This document shows, piece after piece, positions 43,839 through 54,830 of a DNA stretch of 64,000 nucleotides. The first letter of the stretch is position 1. Every line of letters starts with the position of its first letter. The DNA is from Eonycteris spelaea. Its lineage: Eukaryota; Chordata; Mammalia; Chiroptera; Pteropodidae. The stretch spans positions 2,518,001 to 2,582,000 of the forward strand of contig PUFA01000062.1 of assembly GCA_003508835.1 (NCBI GenBank), read 5' to 3'. Made by a program: the position numbers and the translations under genes. The notes below the pieces were generated by a model. That model saw nothing but the letters and a program-made list of their open reading frames with translations. It was not told the DNA's origin and searched no databases.

Positions 43839-43945
43839 TCCGTAGGTCAGGGGTGGAAGGTGGAAGGGGGTGGAAGGGGGTGAAAAAAATAGAGTCTTAT
43901 CATAAGAGTGCTGTCTGACAACAGACACACACAGAAAAACAAAAC

Positions 43946-44769
43946 CCGAATTCAGAAATAATATCATCTCGCAAATTTGAACCGTGAGAAAAATTGAGTA
44001 ACATCTTTAAGGCCTAACTTTCATTTGGAAAAAAATCTCCAAGCACCCACAACTTACACAGAATAGTCAGGAAACTCTTTATTGATTTTAATTATTTTTG
44101 GACTATCTTTAGCAGGGTCATTGTGTGGCATACAGTGATTCCTGGGGCCACCTGGGGAGATAAGGGATGGGAGGAGATCAAGTGTGGACCATGCCCTTGT
44201 TTCCACACAAACAATATCAGTTTTTATCTGTTTTATACAAAGTTTCACTGGAAAAAAATGATCACTCTACGAAAACGAGATTATCTGGTCTACAGTGTCT
44301 CACTTCCGCAAGACAAATCCTAAGTGTTTTGCAGGAATATAAAATGGACTCTCTTTCAAACAGCTTCAGAAAAGTTCATTTCTTTCAGTTCCCAGAGATG
44401 CCCATTTCTTGGTGGGAAATTCTTTATTGTTTCCAGTCCAGTCGTTTTACGCTCAGTTTTTGATGGCCGTGCATTTTTTTCATAATAATCCTCATGTATT
44501 TGAAGATGATTATTCAGCTACTCTTCAGCCTTCCCTGCTTCAGACCAAATCAATCCTACTTCTTTTAATCCCTTTGTACAGATCTCACTTCCCAACATTT
44601 AAACCATCCCTGTAGGGTCCTCTTCTCTGAAACGACTCTAAATTTCTCATCTCCTTCTCCAATTACTGAAGCAACAACTATACCCCCTAAAGCTAAGCAC
44701 AGTGGAAAGGAGAAACCATCCTTCTATTTAGCTCCTTCAGCCTTTAATTTGGTCCTTTCTCCCTTAAAA
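43946..44769. other. Unique sequence, no gene seen
   Basis: Overlapping open frames at 44123-44463 on the plus strand and 44054-44248 on the minus strand have no domain. No repeat recognised. Confidence 0.4.
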
Positions 44770-45195
44770 ATCACTCTGTGATGTAGATTAAGATAGTAAT
44801 GTATTTTTTGACACTCCTTCCATTATGATCAATTTTCTCCTCTTAAATCTGTGCTGGCCTGTGACTAGCCAGTGGTTAACACAGAATGGGAGAAGTGATA
44901 CTATGACAGGTTTGGGTGTAAGCTTCAATGTGGCTGGAGATGTCCACCTTGGCCTTTTGGAACACTTGCTCCGGCCAAAGCTGGCCACCTTGTAAACAAA
45001 CCAGATTACCCTGAGATTGCCATGTTGTAAGGAAGCTCAAGCTATCATGTGGAACATTCACACGGACAGTGACGCCCCATCATCACCACTAGCCCTTCTA
45101 GCTATTTCAGCCCAGGTCATTGTGCAAGACAATAATGAATTGTGTTATGCCACTAAATTTTGTGTGGTTTATTATAAAAACAAGATGACCAGAAT
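44770..45195 (+). mobile_element. MLT1-type MaLR LTR
   Basis: 'atctgtgctggcctgtgactagcc', 'agaatgggagaagtgatactatgac', 'ccttggccttttggaacact', 'ctcaagctatcatgtggaac' and 'tgccactaaattttgtgtggtttattat' follow an old MLT1-type LTR in sense. Heavily diverged. Confidence 0.65.
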
Positions 45196-45293
45196 GATAG
45201 GGTTTTTTAAATCCCTTTGTGATTGCCTCACCATTCCCTTTCCCAGGGATCATCCTGGATGCTGACACTAAGGGCCCACACCCAAAGGAGACA

Positions 45294-45301
45294 TCCTAAG
45301 A
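45294..45301. repeat. 8-bp target duplication of hAT element
   Basis: TCCTAAGA here and TCCTAAGG at 45532-45539 flank the MER1-like element, 7 of 8 the same. Confidence 0.8.
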
Positions 45302-45531
45302 CAGTTGTCCCCAACTTTTTTGGCACCAGGGACCGGTGCTCCTGTGAGAATCTAATGCCTGATGACCTGAGGTGGAGCTGAGGCAGTGATGCTAGCGCTG
45401 GGGAGCAGCTGCAAATACAGATGGAGCTTCACTTGCTTCCTCATTGCTCACCTCCTGCTGTGCGGCCAGGCTCCTAACAGGCCACAGACCATAACCTACG
45501 AGTCTGTGGCCCCGGGGATCAGAGACCCCTG
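45302..45531 (-). mobile_element. MER1-like nonautonomous hAT element
   Basis: On the minus strand it starts CAGGGGTCTCTGATCCCCGG, continues 'gtctgtggcctgttaggagcc', 'gcacagcaggaggtgagc', 'gctccatctgtatttgcagc' and 'ggcattagattctcacagg', and ends 'gttggggacaactg'. 230 bp, complete at both ends, with a clean 8-bp target duplication. It is better preserved than the copy at 38041-38261. Confidence 0.9.
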
Positions 45532-45625
45532 TCCTAAGGGTTCCAAAATGAATTAACCCGACCTTATCTATTGACAAGAAGTGATGATTTCTCTTGCTTT
45601 CCCTCCAGTTTCCTTAAGACTTAAA

Positions 45626-45880
45626 AAAATTTTTTTTCTTCTTTATTATTATTATTATTATATTACTATTATTATTATTTATGCCTATTGCACCTGGTCT
45701 TCCCAGGTGGTCTCCCATCCAAGTACTAACCAGGCCCCACCCTGCTTAGGTCCTGAGATCAGGCATCTGGCTTATTCAGGGTGGCATGGCTGTAGACCAT
45801 GGATTATGGTTCCACTGGGATGTGAACCCAGGACCTTCTGCACGTAAAGCAGACATGCTAACTGCTACACTATGGAACCA
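45626..45880 (-). mobile_element. Hybrid tRNA-Val/5S rRNA SINE (MEG-TR-like)
   Basis: Read on the minus strand, 45879-45807 is a tRNA-Val(UAC)-like head: GGTTCCA/TGGAACC acceptor stem and perfect anticodon stem TCTGC/GCAGA around TTTACGT. After a short linker, 45797-45682 is a 5S rRNA-like body of about 116 nt with 'gtctacagccatgccaccctg' and box C 'gtacttggatgggagacc'. A TAA-rich then A/T-rich tail follows down to 45626. Two Pol III promoter types therefore lie in one transcript unit. The tRNA B-box is worn ('ggttcacatcc'). Hybrid SINEs of this kind are, to my knowledge, a fruit-bat feature. No target duplication was seen. Confidence 0.88.
45643..45680. repeat. (TTA)n tail of the hybrid SINE
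   Basis: ATT/TTA units with two interruptions form the 3' tail of the minus-strand SINE. Confidence 0.9.
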
Positions 45881-46919
45881 TGTCCCCCGATTCCTTTTTT
45901 CATAAACACCCAAGCCAATAGTTCCCAAAAGTGAGAATTTCTCTGAAAATATATATTCCACTACAATCTTTTCTCAAAACAGCATTTCTATTGTCTAGTT
46001 CATAGCTTATTTTACAAAGCTGCTCAAGTCCTGTGATGTTGTTGGTAGTTACAAGGTCTAGCACATTCTAACAGAACTATAAGCTTGTATTATTTGGTTT
46101 TATCAGGTTTTTTAATTCTATGAGATAAAGTAAACCTATACGTTAGAAGCTTTCCTGGGTCACAAACGAAATCATAGCTGGGAAATGATGTTGCCAGTTT
46201 AAAACCCAGGGGTTTTAGTTAACCTCTCATAAGGTAGAAGATACTACCAACAAAAGCAGGGAATTTAGGAAACATCTCTGAACTAAGCTCATTTCATACT
46301 CATACATGTATAGAATTACTTATTTTTGAAAGGAACTTTCAACCCTACATGAGTTGGAGCTGGGGACGCTTGTGAGATAAAGTCATCATTTCCCACTGAG
46401 CAGTGGTGTTTTGTTGTACCCCAAGAAGAGCAAATAATATAAAACAAATTTATGTTTTTAAAGTTACCCACAATAAACATGAACTGAGAGTGCAGTTTGG
46501 AGATAAACATATAGAAATGATAATAAAAATTTCAAAACTCCGATACTTGACTTCTCCCACAGGCTCAGAACCAGGTGATTTGGGGTATTAATTGCTCAGG
46601 TGGAATAAAACAAAAGACCCACAAGCTAATCGATACTCTGCTGCCTCACAAAGACGTTGTCTTGATCTGCCTGAATAACATAACGAACTGCAGGAAGAGA
46701 AAGGACACAGAGCATTAATACTCAGCTATAGTTGACACCATCAAAAACATCTATTGCAAGTACTTGTTTTAGTTTCTCATTTTCCTTTTAATTAATTTAT
46801 TTGTTAATGTACAGATGTTTTTTTTTTTTATTATTCGGTCAAATATATGGATCTTTTCCTTTAGGGTGTCCATCTTTACTATCATTTAGACTGTCAGTCA
46901 CCAAGCACAGACATACCAC
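45881..46919. other. Unique sequence, no gene seen
   Basis: A T9 run at 46820-46829 is the only simple feature. No repeat family or gene recognised. Confidence 0.4.
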
Positions 46920-47235
46920 TTTGTCTTCGTCCATCCAAGTTGCTACAGCAAAATATAAACTGAATAGCTTACAAACAACAGAAATGTATTTCTTGCAGAC
47001 TGGAACGTCTAAGAGCAAGACCCACTCCTTGGTTCAAAGACAGCACTTTCTCACTGTGTTCTCACATAGTGGAAGGGGTGGGGGGTGCTAATCTCAATCA
47101 TGAGAGCTCTGCCCTCATGACCTAATCACCTCCCTAAGACTCCACCTCCTGATACCATCACTTTGGGGCTTAGGATTTCAACATATGAATTGTGGGGGTG
47201 GGGGGGCACATAAATATTCCTCCTATTATACCACC
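46920..47235 (-). mobile_element. MST/MLT1A-type MaLR LTR
   Basis: The plus strand has 'ccaagttgctacagcaaaat', 'ttctcactgtgttctcacatagtgg', 'agctctgccctcatgacctaatcacctccc', 'ccacctcctgataccatcac' and 'taggatttcaacatatgaattg', the reverse complement of an MST-like LTR. Shortened in the middle. G-rich 'gtgggggtgggggggc' near its end. Confidence 0.85.
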
Positions 47236-47379
47236 TGCAAAGTGCCTACGGCCACAGTCCCCTTTCTTGGAAAAAGTCCATCTGTAGGGTGAACGAAGGA
47301 GGCCCAGCCTTCTGCGCTGACATTATTTGGGGGCTGCAAACCCCTAGAGAGGGCCGCCTTAAGAACTCATTTATCTACA

Positions 47380-47480
47380 ATATTCGTGAGTCAAATCATT
47401 ATGTTGTACACCTTAAATGTATGCAGTTTGACATACAGCTATAATAAGTCAATTATATCTCAAGAAACTGGTTAAAAAAA
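47380..47480 (+). mobile_element. LINE-1 3' end
   Basis: 'aatcattatgttgtacaccttaaatgtatgcag' and 'gtcaattatatctcaagaaactgg' followed by A-rich sequence is the sense L1MA/L1MB 3' terminus. Confidence 0.75.
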
Positions 47481-50094
47481 TGTCTTGTTTATTTTATTAG
47501 CCAAGACAGGTGTCAGTTCCTCTTCGTTTTGATTTTCTTTGGCAGACAGGCCTGCCCCAGTCCCATTTTTGTCACATCTGGGCCCTGCAAGCCTGTGTTT
47601 GTGGAGCCAGAGGCCACAGAGCCTCCTTCCCAGAAAAGAAAGAGGACCTAATTAGATGAAGGCGGCACAAACTCTGACCTGGCTTGGGTAGCTATGGGCA
47701 CAACGTTGGGGTGTGTTTCCAGAAGAAAGTGGGTAGAGGAAAAAAAGCTGGGCAAACCAAAGCTACCGCCCCTTCAGTGACTCAGCTACCCTCTGACTGG
47801 GTCTCTGCTGCTGCCGCTGCTGACTCTCCAAGTAAGTCGTGAGTTCTACCTCACCAAGAGAGCTGACTGGGAAGGGGAGCTGCTGTTATTGCAGATGGCC
47901 AGAGACAAATATAAATTCATAAGCTGGGAAGCAGCCTATAGAATGACTGTCCTCGGGTCCAGTGCCCTCTACAGCCCAATCTGCAGGAGCCAAGGAGACA
48001 AGGTCTTGGCGTGCAGATACGGCTGCACTGTTACCTGTCTCAGCTTTAACAATAGACTATTACTTATTGGCCCATTGTGGTGAAACTTAGGTGACTCCAG
48101 TACTTACCAACCGCCGGCAACGCTAGTAGCCTTAGGCAGCTCTGTAGTGTCCGCATACCTGTTGTTGCTGAAGAAGAGGTGAATGAAGTATGCATGTGCA
48201 TTGACTGGTTAATTCACGGCTGTGCCATCTTTGTAAATGCAATGGCTTTGCACAAACTTCAAATGTCTGTGTTCATTTCACATATGAAAAGTAGATGAGG
48301 CGCCAACCGCAAGCACGGGAGTTCCTGCGCAAAGCGCTCCGTGTCATTAGGGACTTTGCATAGTGAGAGTAATTCACATTCTGGGGCTCACGGAATATTA
48401 CACTGAAATTTTTGCTCAGTCTGGCACAGAGGAGCTTTTTCATTTATTACTAATTCCACGACATTCAGTGGCCTCGCGCAAATATGATATATTGTCTAAG
48501 CATGTCTTTTTTCCTGTGCAGAACATTTCATTTTGACTTTTATGAAAGTTGCAATTTATGTAATTTATAGAAACTTTTTAAATATAGAAACTTTTTACTT
48601 CCACAGTCAAGTTTGGAAACGCCAAAATGAAAGGTTTTTAGTACTCAAAAACATTTTGCTTAAAAGCCAATATCAGTTAATTCATTTAACTAGAAATACA
48701 TTAACAAGTTATTTTTAAAAAAAAAAGAAGAATAAGTATAAAAAGCACATTTGGAAAGCCTGGAGTCTTGCTCTATCATTCCAATGTGTCTTGTGGAAAC
48801 GCTGCAGGACACTAAGGATGAAAATCCCACAAAACACACAGTATCAGGTCACACGTCTCAAAAGAAGAAACAGACAAACCCTTTAAGTTTCTAGTTTGGA
48901 TTTTTCTTTTTATGACAGTTTTTAGTTTTGTATTTCACATACCTAAAGTTTTATACTTCTCTCTGATAAAGAAGTTTTGAACTATCATCTTTTCCCCTAA
49001 AAAAAATCCAAACACCCTTGTGTTATAGTCTCAGTACTTCATAAAGAACTTAACTCTATAAGGTACTCCACAGCACCTCGTAAAGAAGTGCTTGGAAGGG
49101 GCAGTGGATATTGCAGACAGCCTCTGGCTTCCTCCAAGCGAGCACTGTAAGTCTCATGCACCTGCTCCACAGGCCCAGTACAGAACTTACTGCCGAACCC
49201 TGTACTAATCACATCGCACACATTTTATTTAATTCTCTTAAGAATTCTGAGGTATTATTGTCCTCATTGTTTGGGGATTACAAGTATATAGAACTGTAAA
49301 ATGATTATGCAGTAGACAAATAAGTATGTTAAGCAATTAGGGCAAGACTTGAAAGTCTGGCTGATTTTGTAAGGTTGCAATAAGTACTGTAATCAACTCA
49401 ACTCAGTGAGATAGAGGGGCCTTCACTCTCCAGGAAAGCACTATTAAACACCCACCCAAACCTAAACAAGGCCAGGGTCAACACCAGCATTAACATCTGG
49501 CAGATTCAGTACCAAAAGCAACATTGCAGAATGAATATTCAGAGTTCCTAAGTTCCTAAGAATTTTATCTTTTAAAACCAAAACATTTGTAGAAGGACGT
49601 ATGCATTTTATTTTTAGGTGGCAGATCACCTTCATTAATTAAAAATCTTTATGAAATAAAGAATTTGCTGCCAAGTCTCCCACACTGGTCTCATTACTTA
49701 AGAGTGGGAAGTAAGTCATCTTCTCCCAGATATCTACTGTAAAACCCACAGGCTGGCCAGCCCAACGACTTCGTGGGATAAGGAGTCCATTTAATTCGGT
49801 GGTGCTATTTTCACAACTAGTTCAAAGATTATAAGACTTGGGAAAGAAACACAGCTAGGAGGAGGTTCCAAAAGCTAATAAAAATAGTAGAAATTGCTTA
49901 TCCCATATAGCCTGAATTTGGCAGAGAAAATGTCTCTCTCCCAAAGAGAGAGCTGTTTGGACCTCTAATAAGTTCTACTGTAAAATCCAGCCTGCCTGGA
50001 CTCTGTGCCCATCCACATTAGATAAAAGTTAGCAGTAAGGTCAGTTCTGCGACTGTCTATTCTGGGGAAGAATTCTGTCAAGCCAAATTCTTTT
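47481..50094. other. Unique interval, GC-richer core, no gene assigned
   Basis: 47500-48340 is non-repetitive and GC-richer than its surroundings. It has an AP-1-type TGACTCA at 47778-47784, a CTGCTGC-rich stretch at 47806-47822 and a splice-donor-like 'ccaagtaagt' at 47828-47837. 48340-48720 is A/T-rich and also non-repetitive. A weak minus-strand MIR relic may lie at 49205-49310. No conserved reading frame is recognised. Confidence 0.35.
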
Positions 50095-50435
50095 TTTTTT
50101 CCCAGTGCCTTCACTGTTTTCATTATGAAGTAATACAAATTAATATTTCAAAGTTTAGACAATATTAGTAGAGAGAATAAAAGAAATCACCTTCAGTCCC
50201 ACTAATCAGATAACTCATGTTAGCATTCCGGATGTATATCTTTCCAGTCTTTCTTCTGTGTATATAAAGTTTTGTTTAGTATTAGTTTTGCTCATTTAAT
50301 ACATTGCTATGGTTGGCCAAAACATTCACTTTTCATGCTTCTTTGTTATTTCACGTAAAATCATATCACAAGTGTCTCCCTGTGTGGGTATGCAGCTTCT
50401 TAAACGTTGTTTTTAATGGCTGCACAGATTCTTAA
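50095..50435 (-). mobile_element. Old LINE-1 3' UTR fragment
   Basis: 'gagaataaaagaaatcaccttcagtccc', 'gcattccggatgtatatctttccagtctttcttc' and 'tttttaatggctgcacagattct' are reverse-complement L1ME-type 3' UTR words. Confidence 0.6.
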
Positions 50436-52079
50436 TCCCAGCTGACTCCTCCTACAAACCCTGCCTTCCCAGAGTCAGCTGGTCTGTGCTTAGAAAAGGC
50501 AGCCTCATTTTATCATATAACAGCCTTGGCTGGTAAAGGAAATCTGCTGTCCCCAAAACTCATCATGCATTTCATTACCTTTGGATTATCAGTGTGGAAT
50601 TATTCACATCACTGCCCTTAATTATCCACCTCACTGCCTTCTTCATTAGCATAGAGGGTGGGACTGAGGCTGGACAGTATTCTCTTCAGAGCCTCAGTCA
50701 CTTCTGATTAGTGAGTTGCTTGGAAAATGGCCTCAGCTCAAGCAGGCCACTGCCAGTTAGTGCTTTGTACAGGCAAAGCATGTCATTTATATTCTTCTTC
50801 TGGGTCAGCAAGAAGGCGATGGGTTAGTGGGGAGGGGGCTGGGACTAGTGAGGAACGGTCAGGCCTGAATGGCTGTACCAGCCCTTCAGTCTCTCCTCCC
50901 CTCTCCTCCCTTCTGCCCTGCCCCAGAGCTCTCTCGCGCTCTGTATCCAGCTTCCCTTCAACAGAAGAAAATGGTTTAGTTGTGCGTGCTTGTGTGTGAG
51001 ACAATAGCAACCTATAATCCTGTAATACTTGTCATTCCTCCACCTCCCCGTCCCTTCTGCCACTCAGGATGGCCCCTAACAAAAGGCCTCAATTTGAACC
51101 CCAAGGCGGCCCAGAGTGGATTCAAAACGGGGATTTGAATCAATTTAAACCGAGCAAACCAATGACCACAAACCTGCCACACTCAGTTTACTAACCCCTA
51201 AGTCAAAGAGAAACACGAGTTTTCTTCATCTTCTTTTTCTTTCCTTTTTTTCTTTTTAAATAAAAGCCAAATAAACTAGTACAATCTCAAATGTGCATAC
51301 AGTATTTTTAAAGGCTTGAAGCAGGGTATAAACATAACCTCCAAAGTAAAACAGAACCGTGACAAACCTCCACCATTATTCAGCTGGAGCTCCTGTCAAA
51401 AGCTCTTTATTTAGAAATGACACACCTTCGCGCACCACTTAAAAGGAATTCCTGGTAGATAGGCATTTTTGTCTTCTTAAACACTAGCCTGTAAACGCTA
51501 TTGCTAAGTGCCGCTTTTTAAAAGGCTGGCACTATCACAACCTACTGGTTTGCTTCCTTTCCACTGCTCAAAAATATGTGCGTAAAGCCTGCTGTCCCAG
51601 GGCTAGGGCTGTCTGTCGCTCACCAGCTGGGACAGTCAGAGGCTGTTTCCTCCCCAGTCCCAAGGCGAACAGAGGCTCCTTGTCTAGAAGGAGCCAGCCA
51701 GGAAGTGCCTGCTGCTCTAGTGTAAACGTGGAAGTTCACTTAAGAAGTCAGGCTGTCTAGAGCGTGAACTCCAATCACACTGGATGGAGCAGTTAGGGTC
51801 GGGAGCTGCGACAGTGACAAATAGGAAATTATAGGTAATATCTGAGCTGTAGGCCGCTTCTGGGACTAAAGCTTCAGGAAGATTGTTTGGGGGGACTGAA
51901 AGAAGTGACTGATTTGTATGACAGAATATTTGACCTTCAGGAAAATTTCTCTCAACTTTTCCGAGTGACCCTTTACTAATAGGAACCGCTGAAAAACTCC
52001 TTGGTGTCCTTTCCTAGACTGTGCTTCCTTCCATCCCACTGGTGAACACGTTTTTCAATAGTCGAACTTATATATTTAC
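50436..52079. other. Unique sequence, no gene seen
   Basis: 50440-50700 has mixed words such as 'catcatgcatttcattacc' and 'cccttaattatccacctc' without repeat similarity. 50727-50999 and 51578-51760 hold open frames with no domain. 51400-51560 is also non-repetitive. Nothing was recognised as exon or RNA. Confidence 0.35.
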
Positions 52080-52790
52080 ATTCTTGCTTATTCTTTTTAA
52101 ATTAAACTGTATTTTTTAGAGCAAAATGAAAGGGGGAAGAGATTTCCCATATACCTCTTGCCTCCAACATGCATAGCCTTGCCTATTATAAACATCCTGC
52201 AGCAGAGTGGTACATTTGTCACAACTGATGAACCGACATTGACACATCATAATCACCGAAGTCTCTAGTTTACATTAGGGCTCACTTTGGGTGTTGTACA
52301 GTCTACGGTTTGGACAGATGTATGATGACATGTATGCGCCATCGTGGTATCCGACAGAGAGTTTTCACTGCCTTAAAAATCCTCTGTGCTCTGCCTGTTC
52401 GTCTCTCCCCCTCCCACCCTGGCAATCACTGATCTTTGTAATGGCTCCACAGTTTTGTCTTTTCCAGAATGTCATATAGTTTGAATCATATAGTACGCAG
52501 CTTTTTCAGAGTGGCTTCTTTCACCACAGAAAATGCATGTAAGGTTCTTCCGTGTCTTTTCATGGCTCGCTAGCTCATTTCTTTTTTGTTTGGATGGGCC
52601 AAGTTTATTCATTCACCCACTGAAGGCTGTTTCTGAATTTTGGCAATTATGAATAAAGCTGCTAGAAACATCCAGAGCAGGTTTTTGTGTGGACATAGGT
52701 TTTCAGCTCCTTTGGATAATGTGGTACAATTGCCAGATCATATAGTAAGAGAATATTTAATTTTTTAAGAAACTTACCACCTTTTTTTTT
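52080..52790 (-). mobile_element. LINE-1 3' region
   Basis: The plus strand reads 'gtttggacagatgtatgatgac', 'ttcatggctcgctagctcatttc', 'attttggcaattatgaataaagctgctag', 'gtttttgtgtggacataggttttcagctcc', 'caattgccagatcatatagtaag'. This is reverse-complement L1M 3' UTR into the ORF2 end. No open frame survives. Confidence 0.75.
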
Positions 52791-53110
52791 TTTAGCAAAT
52801 ATTTATTAAGTATAAACTATGTGTTAGGCTTTATGTTGAGCTGGAAATGCCTTGGAGAGCACAGCAAACATGCACACTGGTCCTGGCAGAGCTCTCTCTC
52901 TCTTTCATAGATATGTACATATATATAATCTCCTATCCCTTTATCCAGCACTTGCTCGGTGGAAGGCATACATGCATCCTCTTTTTGAATCTTCATGACA
53001 ACCATATTTTCTAGATGAGGGACTTCAGGTTCAGAGAGGTTACATAATTCACCCAAGTACATTCAACTCATAGAGGGCAAAATTAGGATGCAAAACAAAG
53101 TCCGAATGTT
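52791..53110 (-). mobile_element. Old tail repeat and MIR SINE
   Basis: 52795-52880 ('tatttattaagtataaactatgtgttaggc') is an L2/MIR-type tail. 52960-53110 ('gaatcttcatgacaaccata', 'ctagatgagggacttcaggttcagagagg', 'cacccaagtacattcaactc') is the reverse complement of the MIR centre. Confidence 0.6.
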
Positions 53111-53814
53111 TCCAAAGGCTGCGTTCTTAGTCACTGGTTGATACAGACCCTATGGTGCTCACTGAATGTAGGGATAACCCCACTGGTCCAAGACCAGGCT
53201 CCTGGAGATCTCACGCCCACCCACAAGGTACCGTTTGAAAAAGTGGACACCTGAGAACAATGGGGAAAGTCAAAGGTGTTGCTACAAAACTTTTTAGAAA
53301 AATCATATTTTCATTCCAAATCCTAGAAGGCGCAAACCGAAGGACACCTTAAAATATCTCTATTCTGAATGAATTTAGATTCATCATCAGAAGGATGGCT
53401 ATAAATGATATATTCATTTACTGGGACATGATACAGAATGAACCAGAGTGACACGCATCGAAATGGATTAACCTCAAAATATAAGATTGAATTTTATAAA
53501 ACAAATTAAAGAAGAATAAGAATAATCACCCTAGCCATTTTAAGTGTAAAAATAAGCCAAATGATATGATACATTGTTTATGGGCAGGTGTAGTTACAGT
53601 GTAAGAAATATACATGAGAACGATAACTCCCAATAATGGGATATTGATTATTTTTAGGGTTGAAGAGAGATGAAGAGACTTGAAAGGTATCTCAAAAACA
53701 TACACAGACGAAAATATGGCAAAATAATAGGAGTTATTAGAGGGAGTGGTAGAAACATACATGATTGTTCTGTTATCCTTTATGAATTTCTGCTTAAAAT
53801 ATCTTAGTCTTTTT
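53111..53814. other. Unique sequence, no feature seen
   Basis: A/T-rich. No repeat family or gene recognised. Confidence 0.35.
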
Positions 53815-53962
53815 AAACTAGTCCATCTGGCTTATTTTACACTTAAAGAAACAGAGGTCCAGAGAAGTAAAATAACTGGCCCCAGTTCACATGGCTAACA
53901 AGAGAGATAGTATTAAAACACAGGTTTCTAGTGTTCAGGTTGTTTCTATTATGCCTTTCAAA
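53815..53962 (-). mobile_element. MIR SINE
   Basis: 'ttaaagaaacagaggtccagag', 'gtaaaataactggccccagttcacatggctaacaagag' and 'aacacaggtttctagtgttc' are the reverse complement of the MIR centre and head. Confidence 0.7.
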
Positions 53963-54639
53963 ACCTAGGAGACTTCCTGGGGCTCTTGCTCAAACCCTGC
54001 ATTTTAAGAATCGTAAGGCTGCTGTGTAGCAAATGGACTGACCTACCTTCTCCTCCATGATGTACATTTTTGGGGCTCCCAGTTCTCAATCTCTATGACC
54101 TGAGAACCACAGACGTTTGAATAATTGGAGACCTTGAAACTGAAAGTTCAGAAGGCCAGAAAGCCACTGTCCAAATGGGTAGAATGATCATGAACTACAA
54201 TTCTGACAAGTTCGGTTAGCAGCTTCCCCAGATCATATAAACATCATTAAAAGATTCAAATTAGAACACAGGAGAGGAGGAGAGAGGACAAGCAGCTCCT
54301 AGAGATAGGATGGCTGACATAACAGCAGAGAAAGAAAACATTTAAGTAGCTAATGAAAGCATTATAGGTTCTGACCGTTCATTGTAAGTGGCCATCAGCT
54401 CGTTCAAAGTAAGTTCAATTTAAAACGTTTTGGGGCAGAAATTAATTTTATAGTTTTATCAGAGACATTTTATTTTCTGTTAATGTGAGTTACCACTATA
54501 TTATTATCCCCATTTTAATGAATTTCATGCTTTCTGGGATTTTTATTAAATGAAAATAAACTGGAAGAGGTAGTTAGAAAGAAGTGTGTGTATACGCATG
54601 TGTGTATGTACGTGTGTGCGAATGAATGAGTTGTGGCTA
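53963..54639. other. Unique sequence, no feature seen
   Basis: A short TG-rich stretch at 54584-54620 ('gtgtgtgtatacgcatgtgtg') is the only simple feature. Confidence 0.35.
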
Positions 54640-54830
54640 CAAAGCTGGTAAGATACAGGCTCTGTGAATCAGATAGGCACATGTTAAAATCTTAACTTAC
54701 TCCAGCATTCAACTAGATGACTTCAGTTTTTCATCTATAAAATTCATATAATCTTAACTGTTTAGCATAAACAGACGGAAGGTGCTCAATAAATGACAAC
54801 TTCCATTACTATAGTGAAAGTTGTCTCTGA
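54640..54830 (+). mobile_element. MIR SINE
   Basis: 'gacttcagtttttcatctataaaattcatataatc' and 'aaggtgctcaataaatgacaacttccattac' follow the MIR centre and tail. The head is weak. Confidence 0.65.

Larger units (their letters stand above)
43640..43945 (+). mobile_element. tRNA-Val-headed SINE (fruit-bat MEG type)
   Basis: After the tRNA-like head comes about 230 bp of body: 'ggagcatgccctgggtgcc', 'gtgtgaacctagagtgggtgg', a duplicated 27-bp unit, a G-rich 'ggtggaagggggtgg' stretch, an A7 run, then 'cttatcataagag' and an A/C-rich end. No 5S rRNA segment is present, in contrast to the SINE 2 kb downstream. No clear flanking target duplication was found, so the right boundary is approximate. It may be MEG-T2 or a relative, but the name is from memory. 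Confidence 0.75.

Noticed and set aside
43850..43883. G-quadruplex from 'gggg' runs in the SINE
   Set aside because: Several G runs are present, but spacing is uneven and nothing beyond base composition supports a functional structure.
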